The notes under the pieces: model-generated | Told to the model about the DNA's origin: nothing | Database searches by the model: none | Seen by the model: the letters and a program-made list of their open reading frames with translations, nothing else | Assembly (NCBI GenBank): GCA_963556495.2 | Contig: OY747710.1 | Location: 37,379,500-37,443,499 of the forward strand | Length of the DNA: 64,000 bases | Direction of reading: 5' to 3' | From: Valencia hispanica | Lineage: Eukaryota; Chordata; Actinopteri; Cyprinodontiformes; Valenciidae | Shown: positions 25,433-40,545 of the stretch, piece by piece | How positions within the stretch are numbered: position 1 is the stretch's first letter | How the letters are laid out: each line of letters opens with the position of its first letter | Made by a program: the position numbers and the translations under genes

Positions 25433-26774
25433 TACATGATTTAAAATCCTGGTTTTCGATCAGCTTCCTCAAACATAATAGTGATAAAACCGAGGTAACA
25501 CTTATTGGCTCTCCTTCTACCATTTCCAAGGTTAACAGTTTTTCAGTCTCCATTGACAATTCTACTGTTTTGCCCTCCACTCAAGTCAAGAGTCTGGGTG
25601 TCTTCTTTGATAGCACCTTATCCTTTCAAAACCATGTAAATAATGTAATTCGGTCCGCATACTTTCACCTTCGTAATATCCATTGCCTTCGTTCTTCCCT
25701 TACTCCTCACTCTACAGCTACATTGGATCACAGTCTAGTCACCTCTCGTCTTGACTACTGCAATTCTCTTTTCTTTGGTGTTCCCCAGAAATTCCTTCTC
25801 AAACTCCAGTTGGTTCAAATTTCTGCTGCCCGCCTGATTACAAAAACTCCCTACCTCCACGATTTCACCCCAGTTCTTCATCAAATGGACTGGCTTCCCA
25901 TAACTTCAAGAATCCTTTTTAAAATAATCATTTTCTCTTTTAAGGCCAGTCATCATCTTGCCCCTCCATATCTGTCTGACCTCATCAAAATTGCTGTTCC
26001 TTCATTTTCCCTAACGTTCCATCAGATCCTCTTCCTCTCTTCATCTCACTGCCCCTTGTTTTCATCTCGTCTCTATGGGAGCAAGAGCTTTTAGTTTCTC
26101 TGCCCCCAAACCGTGGAGCTATCTCCCACCTGACTTTCAAAACACTGACTCCCTTCTTTTGTTTAAATCCAATCTTAAGACTCATCTGTTCAAACTTGCT
26201 TTTAATCAACCATCGACTCTTAGCCTCTTCTTCATTGTTTTAATGATTATTTTGTTGGTTTGTTTGCTTGTATTTCAAATTTATTCCTCTCCTCCACTGT
26301 AGTTTGTAAAGTGCCATTGGGTGCTTTGAAAGGTTCTTCAAATAAAATGTTAATTATTATTATTACCTCCAAGTTCGCTGGTCATCACGCTGGTTGCTAG
26401 CTAAAGCAGCTATTATCAACATGGAGTAGCATCGTCAGTGGCACACAGACAAAAGATATTTTAAAAAGTGCTGGGAGGAAGAATATTTTTTCACTAACAT
26501 CAATGCTAAATTATATAATAAATCAAATACTGAAGTTTAGATATGTGCCTATAAATGCCTATATACTGTATGACTTATTTGTCATATTTTGTTTAATGTT
26601 ATTTACACTGAAAATAAGTTTGAATAACTGTGGCTAATAAAAGTACTTTACTATACTTTACTATTAGTATTTGATTTTCATGTAAAAAAAATTATCACAT
26701 TTGGCCGCCAGCTCTCTGATATATTTTCATTTCGGCCCTCGCAGGGAAAAAGTTTGGGCACACCCGTTTTAAGG

Positions 26775-27889
26775 GCTTTGCATATGTGGCAATACAGGGT
26801 TTGAAACACAATAGAATAACATCACTATCATGACCCAACATCTAGGAAGATATATGCAGGTTTACAGCTTTATTAGAAAATACAGTAAATCATTTATGAC
26901 CACTTCTCTTTTTAATACATCTTCAAGCTAGTGGATCCAGGTCAAAATGGCGGCATACATAGTTAGATATTGAAATTTGCTGAAATGATTTCTAAAAAGA
27001 ATTGTTGGTAATCTCTAATTTGGAAATGAATCGGGAGCAACCACTTTCAGCTTTTATTAGAAATGCTGAAACCTTGTATCAGTATGACAGAGACAAAACT
27101 AAGCTGCAAACACTAATCTGACTGCTGAAGGTTTCCCCCAAACATAATAGTACATATGGCTCAGAGCCATGAGAGAACTAGACCCACCAGTAGAACCGTA
27201 CTGTGTTCTACTGGTGGTTTAGGTGGAGTTACCACATTTGAAACAACATTTTCTGTTAATGTATTAGATTCAGACTGCCACAATCCAGGACATTACATCT
27301 TTTCTGGAGTTATATTATTACAACTGCACGCAAACGTCATGTTTGACAGGAAAACAAAGTTCCTAACAGAAATGTTCAGAAACATCCCTATAATTAGGTC
27401 ATTTGACAGGTTCTCTCTTTTAATTTACAGGTTTGTTGTCCAAATTATGTTGTTAGTTGACAGGTAAAATGAACGCCTATCTCTTTTAAGACATTTCAGT
27501 CAAAAATAGCTACTAAAATATGTTGTAAATGTTTATTAAAACACAACTGAGTTCTTTTAGCTTCAATTTTCTCAAGGTTTTCTGAGGATTTGAGTTCATA
27601 TCATTGAGCTAATATTTTTTCTGATTTTGATAGTAAATTATGTTTCTTTTCTGTAGCCTATAATTTATATCATGATATAAAATAAATATCAAGTGTGAAT
27701 TTACATTTTTTTTTGCTTTCGTTAACGAATTAACAAGTTTGATCTTTCAATCAAGCAGCACATCACAAGACACATTTTTGTATGACAACATTTCTCTTCT
27801 TTATTATAGTCTTATTAAGCTTTACCAGTTCCAAAAAACTTAATAACATGTAATTTTACTGAAACACTTTTTTTCAGGAAAAGGGACTG
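26775..27889. other. intergenic, one hairpin and one unassigned open frame
   Basis: The open frame 27156-27467 (103 codons) resembles no family I know and overlaps a perfect hairpin at 27184-27217. I do not call it a gene. Otherwise the stretch is AT-rich without recognised content. Confidence 0.4.
27184..27217. repeat. perfect 13-bp inverted repeat, 8-nt loop
   Basis: CCACCAGTAGAAC at 27184-27196 and its exact complement at 27205-27217. Confidence 0.9.
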
Positions 27890-28688
27890 TGGCAGCGCCA
27901 GCACTGCCTCACAAGTTCAGATTCATGCACAAACAAATAAACCAATCAGACATACATCAAACTGTGCTTTACTTTGTCTCAATTTTTTTGTATAAAAAGA
28001 TTTATCTTTAAATAATTACATAAAAAAATAAGACAAATAATTCAAATATTCATAATTTTTTTCCTATATGTATTCCAAACAAGAACATAGTGGTATTACA
28101 TAAGACAGTTAACGGTTGGCTTTCACTTCCTGTTAGCTGTTCATAGTGCAAAACTGTGCTTTATCTCACCTCATCTTAGCTTTTGGCTTTTCAAATGGAG
28201 TTATAGTAAAACCAAACCTCCTGGAGGAGCTCAGATAGGCAGCGTTAGTTCCTATCCTGGTACAGTGTATTTACCATCAACTAAATAAGGCCACACGAGA
28301 ACATAAGCAGGTGTAAACACAGATATCACAACACATGCATACAATTTTATAATTGTAAACAAACATGTCTTGCAGTGTGAACTTTGTGCCACAATGCCCC
28401 TCAAAATCATAGAAGGACATGGGCAGGGTAACCATGGTGAACACTCAAAAGCTTACAGCAACAGGAACCCAATTTGCAGGATTTCAAGTTACGTCTTGCT
28501 TCTAACAGTTCCAGTTCACCAAGCAGGAAGCCAACTTAGAGAACCGGTCATGTAGGCTTCATACTGCGCAGGTACTCTGTCCCAGATGCAGTTTTTATGG
28601 CAAATGCTCTATCTGGATACAACAGATGCATTGGCTCTTTAGGTTTCATAACTTCAAATAGGAATTCATATTTTCCTAATGTGCCCAT
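27890..28688 (-). other. 3' UTR module of NCOA7-like copy B
   Basis: Follows the copy B stop. It shares GCAGCGCCAGCAC, AAATAAACCAATCAGACATACAT and other short blocks with the copy A module at 8805-9460, in the same order. A minus-strand AATAAA lies at 27805-27800, a likely end of the transcript. Confidence 0.6.
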
Positions 28689-31804
<3,116 letters not shown>

Positions 31805-32080
31805 AACTGAAGATGAAGCGGTAGATGCTAAAGAGCTGAAGACAAGTTGATCGTTTGAAGGCTCACGGCTGAAAGAGCATTTCCAACCTGGTCCTGCCAT
31901 CCCCACAATTTATAGGAGCGGGTCAATTGCTGAGATAAGCCCCTTTGACCAGAAACCCTCCCCCCTTGTTCCACACGGCCTCCACGTACTCTGTGCGAAG
32001 CTGTGCCTGAAAGCTACCTCTAGTAAAACATTAACCTGACCTTCTCCGGGTCTCTGTCCTTACGTTTGGTGGCAGTTCAT
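31805..32080 (-). promoter_or_regulatory. promoter of copy B long isoform
   Basis: TATAAAT on the minus strand at 31914-31908, AGATAAGC (GATA site) at 31933-31940, and the CCACACGGCC..CACGTAC block at 31971-31989, all in the same order as in copy A. Similarity to copy A fades near 32080. Confidence 0.6.
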
Positions 32081-33401
32081 GCAGTTATTGTGTCAAAGTA
32101 AGGCTCAGTTAAACAAAATGGTGAGTCGGCAGGGAGATAAAAGACCTGAAAGTATGTCAGTCAGCTTGATTGTCCTTTTTTTATTGTGTCTTTCTGTCTC
32201 ATTGGGTGTCTTCACTGCTCGATCTTATCATCCCATCAGTAGTTGGAGAGTATGGAAGATTTCTTTGCACTGAGTTGGTGCTTTACTGGAGTATTGCAAC
32301 ACCAACAAAGTGTGGGGGAAACTTTAGCATTTAAGGCTATTGCTGCACTTTATATTTTTTCTCTCAGACATTTAGAATATCCAATTTTTGATGATAGAAT
32401 CACTGAAAGTGACAGTGTAATTAAAAAAGTATTACTTCAATTCAATCTTTAGTAGAATTGTCTTTGAAGTTGTTTCTCTTTGACTGAATAAGCAGTTTTT
32501 GGGGTTACCGCTTCATCTTTCAGGCACTTACATTAATGGAAGAAGGTTAAATGTACATTGACATTACATTACTGCATGCTAACACACTCACATCCAGATC
32601 ATCATGATTATCATAAGTATTATTTCCCTGCTTGTTTTTTTCTCTCTGATTAAACTGAAACTGGGTAAATTGGAAAATAGACTTGTTGACATTTTTTTAA
32701 AGTTCCTCATTTCTTTAAGGCGGAGGATGGCTGGGGGAGTGTGTGCTTGGAGACAGATTTTCATTACAGCTTGGAGGTTTCGAGGTCAAAACCATGTCAG
32801 TAATTTTGTTTATTCTGTTTCAGATCATCGATCATTTGTTTTTCAGATTGAGGGTTTGAAAAACACGGGGCCTGTGGTAGTTGAACACGCTCCACCCTAT
32901 CAGGAATCCTTTTGTCTCACCCTCAACGTTTACCTTTGAGATTTAATCAGAGCACCAAGGGTTGAGTATAGTGTTGATCATTTGTAAGCAATCAATTATT
33001 CAATACTATCCATTTAGATGTGATCAGTGTGAAGTGATGATTAGCAATGCCATGCTGGTGTTCAGATTAAAGTGTTTCAAGAGATTAACTATAGCGAAGC
33101 AAACTAAATCCACATTGTCAGAAAAAATGTTTGATCAGTAATCCTAAAGGCAACTTAGCATGTGTTACCACCAAATGTAGGTATATTTAACTCGGTATTA
33201 TTCCAGAGACTTCTTTTTGAGTGGATAATGATTTTGAGCCCTTTTGAATCAATCAATCAATACAGCGGTGTGGAGTATAGATACGGCAGTTTTTATTCAC
33301 AGTGGCAGCACTGTATTAGGATTTAGGGCAATGGTAAGTGCTTAAGCAAACAGTTTTTGTTAGTATTCTGATATCAGATCTAGAGACAAGAAGGACAGAC
33401 T
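32081..33401. other. intergenic, nothing recognised
   Basis: Upstream flank of copy B. None of the short open frames resembles a known family, and no LysM or GRAM-type NCOA7 exons were found. Confidence 0.45.
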
Positions 33402-33510
33402 GGGGTCAACAATCAGCCATGATATTCTTACACAAGAGAAACAGTGAGAAGATCAATTTGAGATAGTGTCTGTTCCGTCACACAGACAAAATCAATTACA
33501 CACACGCACA
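33402..33510. repeat. block shared with 17089-17200
   Basis: GGGGTCAACAATCAG, ATTCTTACACAAGAGAAACA, GAGATAGTGTCT, ACAGACAAAATCAAT: same order and orientation as the block upstream of copy A. A CA-rich microsatellite follows to 33525. Confidence 0.6.
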
Positions 33511-33596
33511 CACACACACGAGCACACTCAAAAAAATCTTCACAGCATAAAGTTGCATGCATTTGTCTAAATTCTATATGTATACAGCATGCACAG

Positions 33597-34391
33597 GCAG
33601 TGCCTTAAAAAAAAAACATTAATGCCCCCTTCCATTTTGTCACAGTTGCTCTTATGATATTTCACTTTAACAGCTGGTAAAATAATTATTGAACATGTCA
33701 GCACATTTCTCCGTTTAAATTTCTGATTACATCGTTACCAGAATATTCACACAACGTATTGGTAACATCCTAACTAATGCACAAGTAAAAATAAATCACC
33801 ACAAAGTTATGGGTAAAAAAAAAGTTATAAACATAATGAAAAGGACCTGCATTCACTGCATGTCACCCTGACTACGCAATCACCACAAAGAAACATGGTG
33901 GTGGCAGTTGATGAGAAAATGATTGTAACAAAACAAAGCGCAGTCCTGGAAGAGAACCTGTTAGAGGCTGCAAAATACTTCAGACTGGGTCTGATGTTCT
34001 GGACCATGACACTAAAAATACAGCCAGAAATACAAAGGAACTAGTCTGATTGAAGCGTGTCCATGTGTTAGCATAGGCCAGTCCAAGCCCAAATTTAAAT
34101 CTGACTGAGTTTGAACCATGCTGCAAACATAAATGGGAAGACATTTCTATATTTAGATGCACAAAGCTTGTAGAACCACATTTCAAAGAAAGTTTGCCTT
34201 CAGGTACTAAATACTAATGCATTTCAAAATATTATTTTGTATTCATAACAAAGTTGGAAAATATTTTATTCTTTTAAAGCCTCCACTTCATAACTTTACA
34301 TTCTTCACATAAAAGCTCAGAAAACAACATGACAAGTTTGTGAATAAGGCAAAAAAATACTGTGAAAAGGCTGAAAATACTTTCAGTGGGT
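33597..34391 (+). mobile_element. Tc1-like remnant
   Basis: Left end CAGTGCCTTAAAAAAAAAAC with CCCCTTCCATTTTGTCACAG; right end GTGAAAAGGCTGAAAATACT. Transposase traces read in broken frames: ACATGGTGGTGGCAG, AGTCCTGGAAGAGAACC, TACTTCAGACTGGGTC, AAGCTTGTAGAACC. All reading frames are destroyed. Confidence 0.7.
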
Positions 34392-35494
34392 GTTTCAAAT
34401 GTGAGTCCAACACAAAGGTAAACTGAATATATTTCTACTAATTACCCCTATATTGGTTTACTTATTAATGTAGGGTAGAAAAACCTCTGATTTATTTTTC
34501 TCCTTGTGCTTAGGCTTTTAATGATGCAATGTTATGGTTTAAAGACTGCCCTTGCATTGTTTTAGCAGAAAAAATGTTCAGTGTAATACATTTGTGAAAG
34601 TAGAGGCTTTACCTAAATGTGTAATTACATTTTGAAGAGTTAAGGACACCTTCATTTGAGATTTTCAGTAATCTCTGAATCTCAGGGAATGTCCTCCTTT
34701 CCCTTCTCATCAGTGCAGATTTTCAAAACAACTGTTAAACATTGAAGTCCTTTAATTGGGTTATTTATGTAATGAAAAACTGGACTGATACTGTGATGGT
34801 AATGTGTTTCTATGTAATGGGGTTACGAGCTGAGGTTTGGTCATTTCTCTGTAAGTAAAGCCGATATGGTAAAACGGTATGCACAAAACGACCTTCTGTC
34901 ATATCCTTGGCCGAGTGATTGGCCTCTCCCCCAAATCCAGGAAATCCGCTCTTTCTTGTACTTGCAACAACATGTGGAGAGTTCCGGAGCAGTTTCTCTA
35001 ATCACCACCAGAAAAATGAAACCATCAACCATCTACTGTTATTCATTCCTGTGAGTTTGCTAGCATGGAATGTAATTGCAATTAATGACCGTATTATCAG
35101 AATGCTTGAAATGTTCCTTTTTAACAGATCGCTGTTTTAACAGAATGTTGTTATGTGGTTCACAAAGGTGCGAACCTCTCAAACCTCTTATCAAATTGGA
35201 ATTTAGATGGCGTTTTCATATTTCTATTTGGGATCTAAGATCAGTCATGACTGAGGAGTGAAGATAACAGGCCATAGTTTAAACATTTGGCCTCTCATTT
35301 CTGTTGTGTTTCCAAAGATCCCATATTTTCTCAGGATCTCTAAGAAAACCCCCAGTTTCTAGTGTCTGTGCGGTACCTCTGTAGCTTTAGAGTGCAGTGT
35401 TACTTTTTAGCCACACATAGCCTTTTTCATGACCAAAAAGTAAAAAAATTCATCTGATCTCACTAGACCACTTTATTCCATAGACTTTCTCTGA
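34392..35494. other. intergenic, possible Tc1 scrap
   Basis: Nothing was firmly recognised. 35425-35480 (AAAAATTCATCTGATCTCAC, TAGACCACTTTATTCCA) resembles a reverse-complement Tc1 'W..VLWSDET' segment but is too short to call. Confidence 0.35.
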
Positions 35495-36975
35495 CCCGAA
35501 ACTTTTTGCTTTTAAATTCTGACCAGACAGAAGTTGCTGTCTTTGGACCAGACGTTCTTAAACAGAAACTGATTAGTCAATCACTTCATCTGGATGACAT
35601 TAAATTGGCCCCCAGTAATAACGTAAAGAACCTCGGCGTTATTTTTGACCAAGACTTGACATTTAAATCCCATATTAAACAGGTTTCTAGGATTTCCTTC
35701 TTTCGCCTCATGAATATTGCTAAAATTAGAAACATCCTGTCCAGGAGTGATGCTGAGAAACTAGTCCATGCATTTGTTACCTCAACGCTGGACTACTGTA
35801 ATTCTTTACCATCAGGTAGTCCACAAAATGCCATTAAAAGCCTTCAGTTGATCCAAAATGCGGCAGCAAGAGTTCTGATGAACATTAAAAAGAGAGATCA
35901 AATTTCTCCTGCTTTAGCTTCCCTTCATTGGCTCCCTGTTAAATCCAGAATAGAATTTAAGATCCTCCTTCTTACAAATAAAGCCCTTAATAATCAAGCT
36001 CCATCATACATCAGAGATCTAATTGTTCCATATGTTCCTAAAAGAGCACTTCGCTCTCAGACTGCAGGTTTACTTGTAGTTCCTAGGATTTCTAAAAGTA
36101 GAATGGGAGGTGAATCTTTTAGTTATCAGGCTCCTCTCCTGTGGAACCAGCTCCCAGCTTTAGTCCGTGAGGCAGACACTCTGTTTACTTTTAAGGCCAG
36201 GCTTAAAACTTTCCTTTTTGATAAAGCTTATAGTTAGAGTAGCTAAGGTCATCCTGAGCTATCTCTGTAGTTATGCTGCTATAGGCTTAGACTGCTGGAG
36301 GACAGACTTACCAATTTTCTTCACTCTGCTACTTCCTTTTCTCCTACTACTCTCCAGTTGTATTACAGTTCATTCTGCTATTTCGACTGTTAACTTTGTT
36401 TTCTCTCAGTGTTTTTCTCTCCATAGAAGATATACCTGGTCTGGTATCCTGCTTGGCTGCAATGCCCTGTTGGACGGGGGGCATCGACTGGGATGATGCT
36501 CCCAGTAACTGAACATCCTCTGTGTCCTGTTATCAACTTTTTACTTTCTGTAACATAGAAAGTTCTCTTATATCTGATCTTCTGTTCCTTCTGTGTCTCT
36601 GCTCTGTCTTCTCAAACCCCCAGACGGTCGTGGCAGATGGCCGCTCCTACTGAGCCTGGTTCTGTTGGAGGTTTCTTCCTGTTAAAGGGGAGTTTTTCCT
36701 CTCCACCGTCGCTACATGCTTGCTCAGTATGAGGGATTGCTGAAGGATTGCTGTGGTTGGAAAGTCTGCCCAACCTCACGCCAATGACTGACGCAATCTG
36801 CTGGGATTCCTTAAATAGGAAACTTTTTAACTGATTGGAATGTTTGTATAATTGTATTGAAATGACTTCTTGTTAAGTACCTTCAGATGACATCTGTTGT
36901 GAATTGGCGCTATATAAATAAACTGAATTGAATTGATTTGAATTGAAAATTGAATTGAATTGAATTGAATTGTCC
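35495..36975 (+). mobile_element. 5'-truncated L2 LINE with open RT C-terminal domain
   Basis: The open frame to 36237 encodes NFLLLNSDQTEVAVFGP, VKNLGVIFDQDLTFKSHI, FVTSTLDYCNSL, LQLIQNAAARVL, ASLHWLPVKSRIEFKILL and ESFSYQAPLLWNQLP, the conserved 3' part of L2-clade reverse transcriptase. The 3' UTR has GGTTCTGTTGGAGGTTTCTT and CTGTTAAAGGGGAGTTTTTC, and the tail is TATATAAATAAACTGAATTG followed by TTGAA repeats (36920-36975). The uninterrupted 243 codons suggest a rather young insertion. Confidence 0.88.
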
Positions 36976-37069
36976 AATTCATGACTTGTTGCATAGTTAA
37001 AATGAGACTATGGCTTTCTTTTAATAATTGCTTTCTTTTTGCCACTCTTCCATTAAGGTTAGATACATT

Positions 37070-37590
37070 GATTCCACAATCCACAGATTCTCACACCTGT
37101 GCTGCAGATCACTGCAGCTCCTCCAGAGTTACGGCAGACGCCTTATCTGCTTCTCTGATTAAAGCTCTTCTTGTCCAGCCTGACAGTTTAGACATATGTA
37201 TTAACATGATGGATTTTTATTCCCTGACCTGTCTGCTTTATGCTTCTCCACAACTTTCCCCCCGATCTGTCTGCTGTGCTCCTTGGTACTGATGATGTCG
37301 TTAGTTCACTAACTCTCTCCAACAAGCCTCCGAGGCTTTCACAGAGCCGCTGGATTCATAGATTAAATTACAAACATCTAGACTATTTGTTGATTATGAG
37401 GGTATCAGAGTAAAGATATATAAATACAAATGGATGCCAAGTTCAGATTTGTACAAATATTTGAAATAGATTCATCTTTTCCACTTTCCAAGTATCTGCT
37501 AACCTGTGTTGGTCTGACCCATTAAATCCCAATGAACAGTTTGTGGGTATAATATGTCAAAATGTGGAAAGGTATTAACAGCCCAAAGAG
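37070..37590 (-). mobile_element. Tc1-like remnant, 5' half
   Basis: The plus strand reads as the complement of a Tc1 5' half: GCAGCTCCTCCAGAGTTACG, GCTTCTCTGATTAAAGCTC, CCCTGACCTGTCTGC, then CCAACAAGCCTCCGAGGC, AGGGTATCAGAGTAAAG and the end AATGTGGAAAGGTATTAAC. The catalytic half is missing. Confidence 0.7.
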
Positions 37591-39469
37591 CCAGAAAAAA
37601 GCTACTTTCCTAATAGGATATCAACGCAAAAGAGAAATAGAAAATTGCTTTCTTCCAATTTAATGAAAAAATCAAGGAGAATCTCTCTTTCATTCCACTG
37701 ATCAGAAAGTAAGAGCCAGTTAAAAACTAAGAGAAAAATATTCAACATGAGGACTATTGCATGGTTACACAATGCATTTTGGATGTCAAATCCTCATTTT
37801 GTTTGTTCAAGGAAAAAGTCCACTTCTAATCTCTCAGGCTGCAGATGGCAGAAAGAAGAAAATCAATCAAATGGCTTCAAACTCCTTGAAGCTTCAGTGC
37901 AAATGAACCCTTGCTTTCCATTAAGTTCCTGGTTTTAACGTGTGACCAAAACAACAATCCAATGCAGTAAGTATCTATGCACTTAATTTTAACATGACTG
38001 ATTCCTAATCATGAATTATATTCTGTAGAGTTAGAAAGAGTTGTTGCCTTTTAACAACAAGAATAGTCAGATATCTCTATAACATTTTTTAATCAGAAAA
38101 AGGTGACAGAATCAATATCCCACTTTGACCACAAGCTGAACTGTGCTGTAACATTGATTTTTAGCCGTCCAAAAGTCCATAAGGGGTTGTTGCCAAAACT
38201 CACAAGCCTTCCTGCATGTGCATACTATATGATGTCAATTTCACAAATCTATTGTAAGGTTTGAAGCTTGTTATTTCACTTCTTTTCTTGTTTTTGAAAC
38301 AAAGTCTCTTTTTCGATCTCCAAAGTGCAAAACTGAAATGTATCCACATTTTGTGCAGATTAGTTTGTTTGGTTCAAATTCCCCTCCTTTTTATTGGTCA
38401 ATAAACTGAGAGCTGTTTTCCTACAGCCTGCTGGGAAATTTGTGCAGTTTTGTGAAAATACAGGAGCAAATCTTTGAGCTCAGGAACTGGTTTGTGCTGG
38501 ATCAGGAAAGGCTGGTCTGAAGATTTTTTTTTTCATAAGCTGCTGTTAAAGGCTGGATTTTTGGTTCATACCATGAAGATTTTAGCTTCCAGTACATTCT
38601 GGATTTTGGTATTATAAAGGAAAAATGACCTAAATGTGGCATTAATGTTCTCTGTCACTCTTTTTTATCACAGTCTGACTCATCTGTCATGTACAACTTC
38701 CACTCAGCATTTTTAGGTGACAGAGCTATTAAACTTAAATCACCATTTAGTGACATAATCAATCTAGCAGCAGACGGCAGATTCAGATGCAATGACAGCA
38801 TAACCGCTTTGACTGTTTCAGTCAGGGTTAATAAGTTACACCTCTCTGAGGTTAGTGGTTTTATTGGATCATAGGTTAAAAGAGCACATGTTCTAAAAAG
38901 CTAAAATACTGCCTGTGAGTGAGCTCTAAATCAAGTTGTGGCGTCCTCTATGCAAGCAGACCCCAACTACAAGGGAAATTGTTATGGGTGAAAGACAAAA
39001 GCAAGAGTTGAACCGCACCAATGTTTGTGACTTCTTTCAAAGTGATAAAAAAATCAAATAAATTCCAACTCTGAGATAAAAAAAACAAAATCCACTGGTA
39101 GCTTTTCTCTTTTGGCAAAGATCAAAATCAACATAAGAAACCACAGCAGGTTCTTGGTTATTTTCTCCCTTTCAAGTATTTCTTGGCAAATGTTGAGCCA
39201 TTTCTCTGAATGTAGCCTGATAGATTACTTATTCGAGCTGATTTATATGATTTAATATTCAGTGAGACTTTTTGTAACGTTTATTTAGTTATACTTCAAG
39301 CAGTAAAGATGCCGATTTGGTGGGTTGTTAATCATTTTATAAATCCAAATGGAACCCCCTTACCACAATCATCACCAATAGGTGGTAGTAAGATAATTAA
39401 AAAAAAATTCCTGTGTAATGAAGAGATAGTTTGGACATTCTGACCATGTATTTGCTGCTACTACAGCTG
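37591..39469. other. intergenic, nothing recognised
   Basis: Scanned on both strands. No domain, terminal repeat or RNA gene was seen. Confidence 0.4.
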
Positions 39470-39815
39470 CCGGTCCGGAAAAATGTTCCTACCACACTTG
39501 GATCCTACAGACTGAAATTCTTTGCAAAACATTTCAGTTACAAACAAATTGGGTGGAGAGCACATGTGAAGAGAAATGTTAAAGACTTGCCAAAGGTTCG
39601 TCTCTGACTGAGGTCTAGATTTGCCTGGTTTTCTTTGATCTAAACCATTCCTGTATATAACAGGCTGCATGTTTTAATTAGATTTCCAGTCAGATGGTGA
39701 ACTTCTGCCCAAGTATTAAGTGTTTAACAGGTTTTCTTTCCGGGTTGGCCTGCATTTAGTGCATCTTTTCATCAACTCTGTCCAGCTTCCCTGTCTCTGC
39801 TGAAGAAGTGGTTGT
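39470..39815 (-). mobile_element. Tc1-like remnant, middle part
   Basis: Complement of Tc1 coding sequence with many deletions: ACTGAAATTCTTTGCAAAAC, TTGATCTAAACCATTCCTG, AACAGGTTTTCTTTC, TCATCAACTCTGTCCAGC, CCTGTCTCTGCTGAAG. Confidence 0.65.
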
Positions 39816-40320
39816 CTCTATTTGGTCCACAAATAACAAAGGCCCCGAAAGCAGATCTAGTTCATGTGTTTATTTAATCTACCTGAACTTTTAAAACCAT
39901 ATTTAGACATCAATATATGTGTTTATGTAGATGCTTTTAATCTTTCTCTCTTCTACAAATCTTTTTTTTTCATTTTGTTTAGACAGAATCCAATATAGTC
40001 TCATCAACAATTTTTCTTGGGTGGGGAGGTTAAGCTAAGGGCTAATCAGAACAGGATTGTTTTCGCCCTACGTGTGATACATTGTGGTTTATGCAAACAC
40101 TGTTTTCAAAATCTTTTTACATTACTATATTTATATAGAAGTGTAACAACACAACATTAATGCTACATGTGAAACATCAACTGCGAAATGTATTAATCTT
40201 AAAGTTATCATTCATACCTCTGGCAGAATATAGTTTGATGTAGTCTTTTAATTTGACCAGCATTTTTCTTCTCACTGGAAGCAATAGTATCTTTTTGGGG
40301 TGACACAGCCAGAGTGCAAA
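39816..40320. other. intergenic, nothing recognised
   Basis: AT-rich sequence without recognised content. Confidence 0.4.
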
Positions 40321-40324
40321 CTTA

Positions 40325-40545
40325 ATTCTGACAGAGAACTTGTGGATTAAAGTGATGGTGAGGAGGCCTTTCAAACTGTAAAACCTGAAGTTCATCACTA
40401 AAGATTGGCGCTTGATAGCTTGACACTTGTCCAAGGTGTACCCCGCCTCTCGCTCAATGACAACTGGAGATTGACAACAGTTCCCCTGCGACCCTGTAAG
40501 GATAGGGAGCTATAGACAGGGGGTTGATGGATAGATGGATGCCAT
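40325..40545 (+). repeat. Tc1 C-terminal scrap plus short-repeat tail
   Basis: 40345-40412 (GGAGGCCTTTCAAACTG, CATCACTAAAGATTGG) matches the Tc1-type tail at 4600. From 40430, AAGGTGTACCCCGCCTCTCGC, CCCTGCGACCCTGTAAGG and GATGGATAGATGGATG form the 3' tail of the tRNA-like short repeat family at 7349-7835. Confidence 0.55.

Larger units (their letters stand above)
23480..26367 (+). mobile_element. 5'-truncated L2-type LINE
   Basis: Pieces of the reverse transcriptase polyprotein follow one another: APWFFPELRLLKAKGLQLER (about 23590), CLPSLLPLIVTIIHSS, AVITPILKNPG and PISNLHFLSKILE (24060-24265), then after an insertion SVASELDTI (from about 24907), LVSILILLDLSVAFDTIF (about 25015) and the C-terminal domain (25369-26094: KSLGVFFDSTLSFQNHV, SRLDYCNSLFFGVPQ). 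The 3' end is AAATAAAATG plus ATT repeats at about 26340-26367. Several frameshifts are present. It is inside the hAT shell and contains the element at 24270-24901. Confidence 0.85.
23102..26766. mobile_element. hAT transposon shell interrupted by an L2 element
   Basis: Left end CAGGTGTGCC and right end CGGGTGTGCC (reverse complement) with an 8-bp target duplication CTTTAAGG (23094-23101) and TTTTAAGG (26767-26774). Inner terminal sequences include GCAGGGCCTGC on the left and the inverse of GGCCCTCGCAGGG on the right. The hAT coding region is gone; most of the length is the nested L2. Confidence 0.7.

Noticed and set aside
25369..26094. 241-codon open frame as a host gene
   Set aside because: Its sequence is the C-terminal domain of an L2-type reverse transcriptase, so it is mobile-element sequence.
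35506..36237. 243-codon open frame as a host gene
   Set aside because: Clear L2 reverse transcriptase with a LINE 3' UTR and tail directly downstream.
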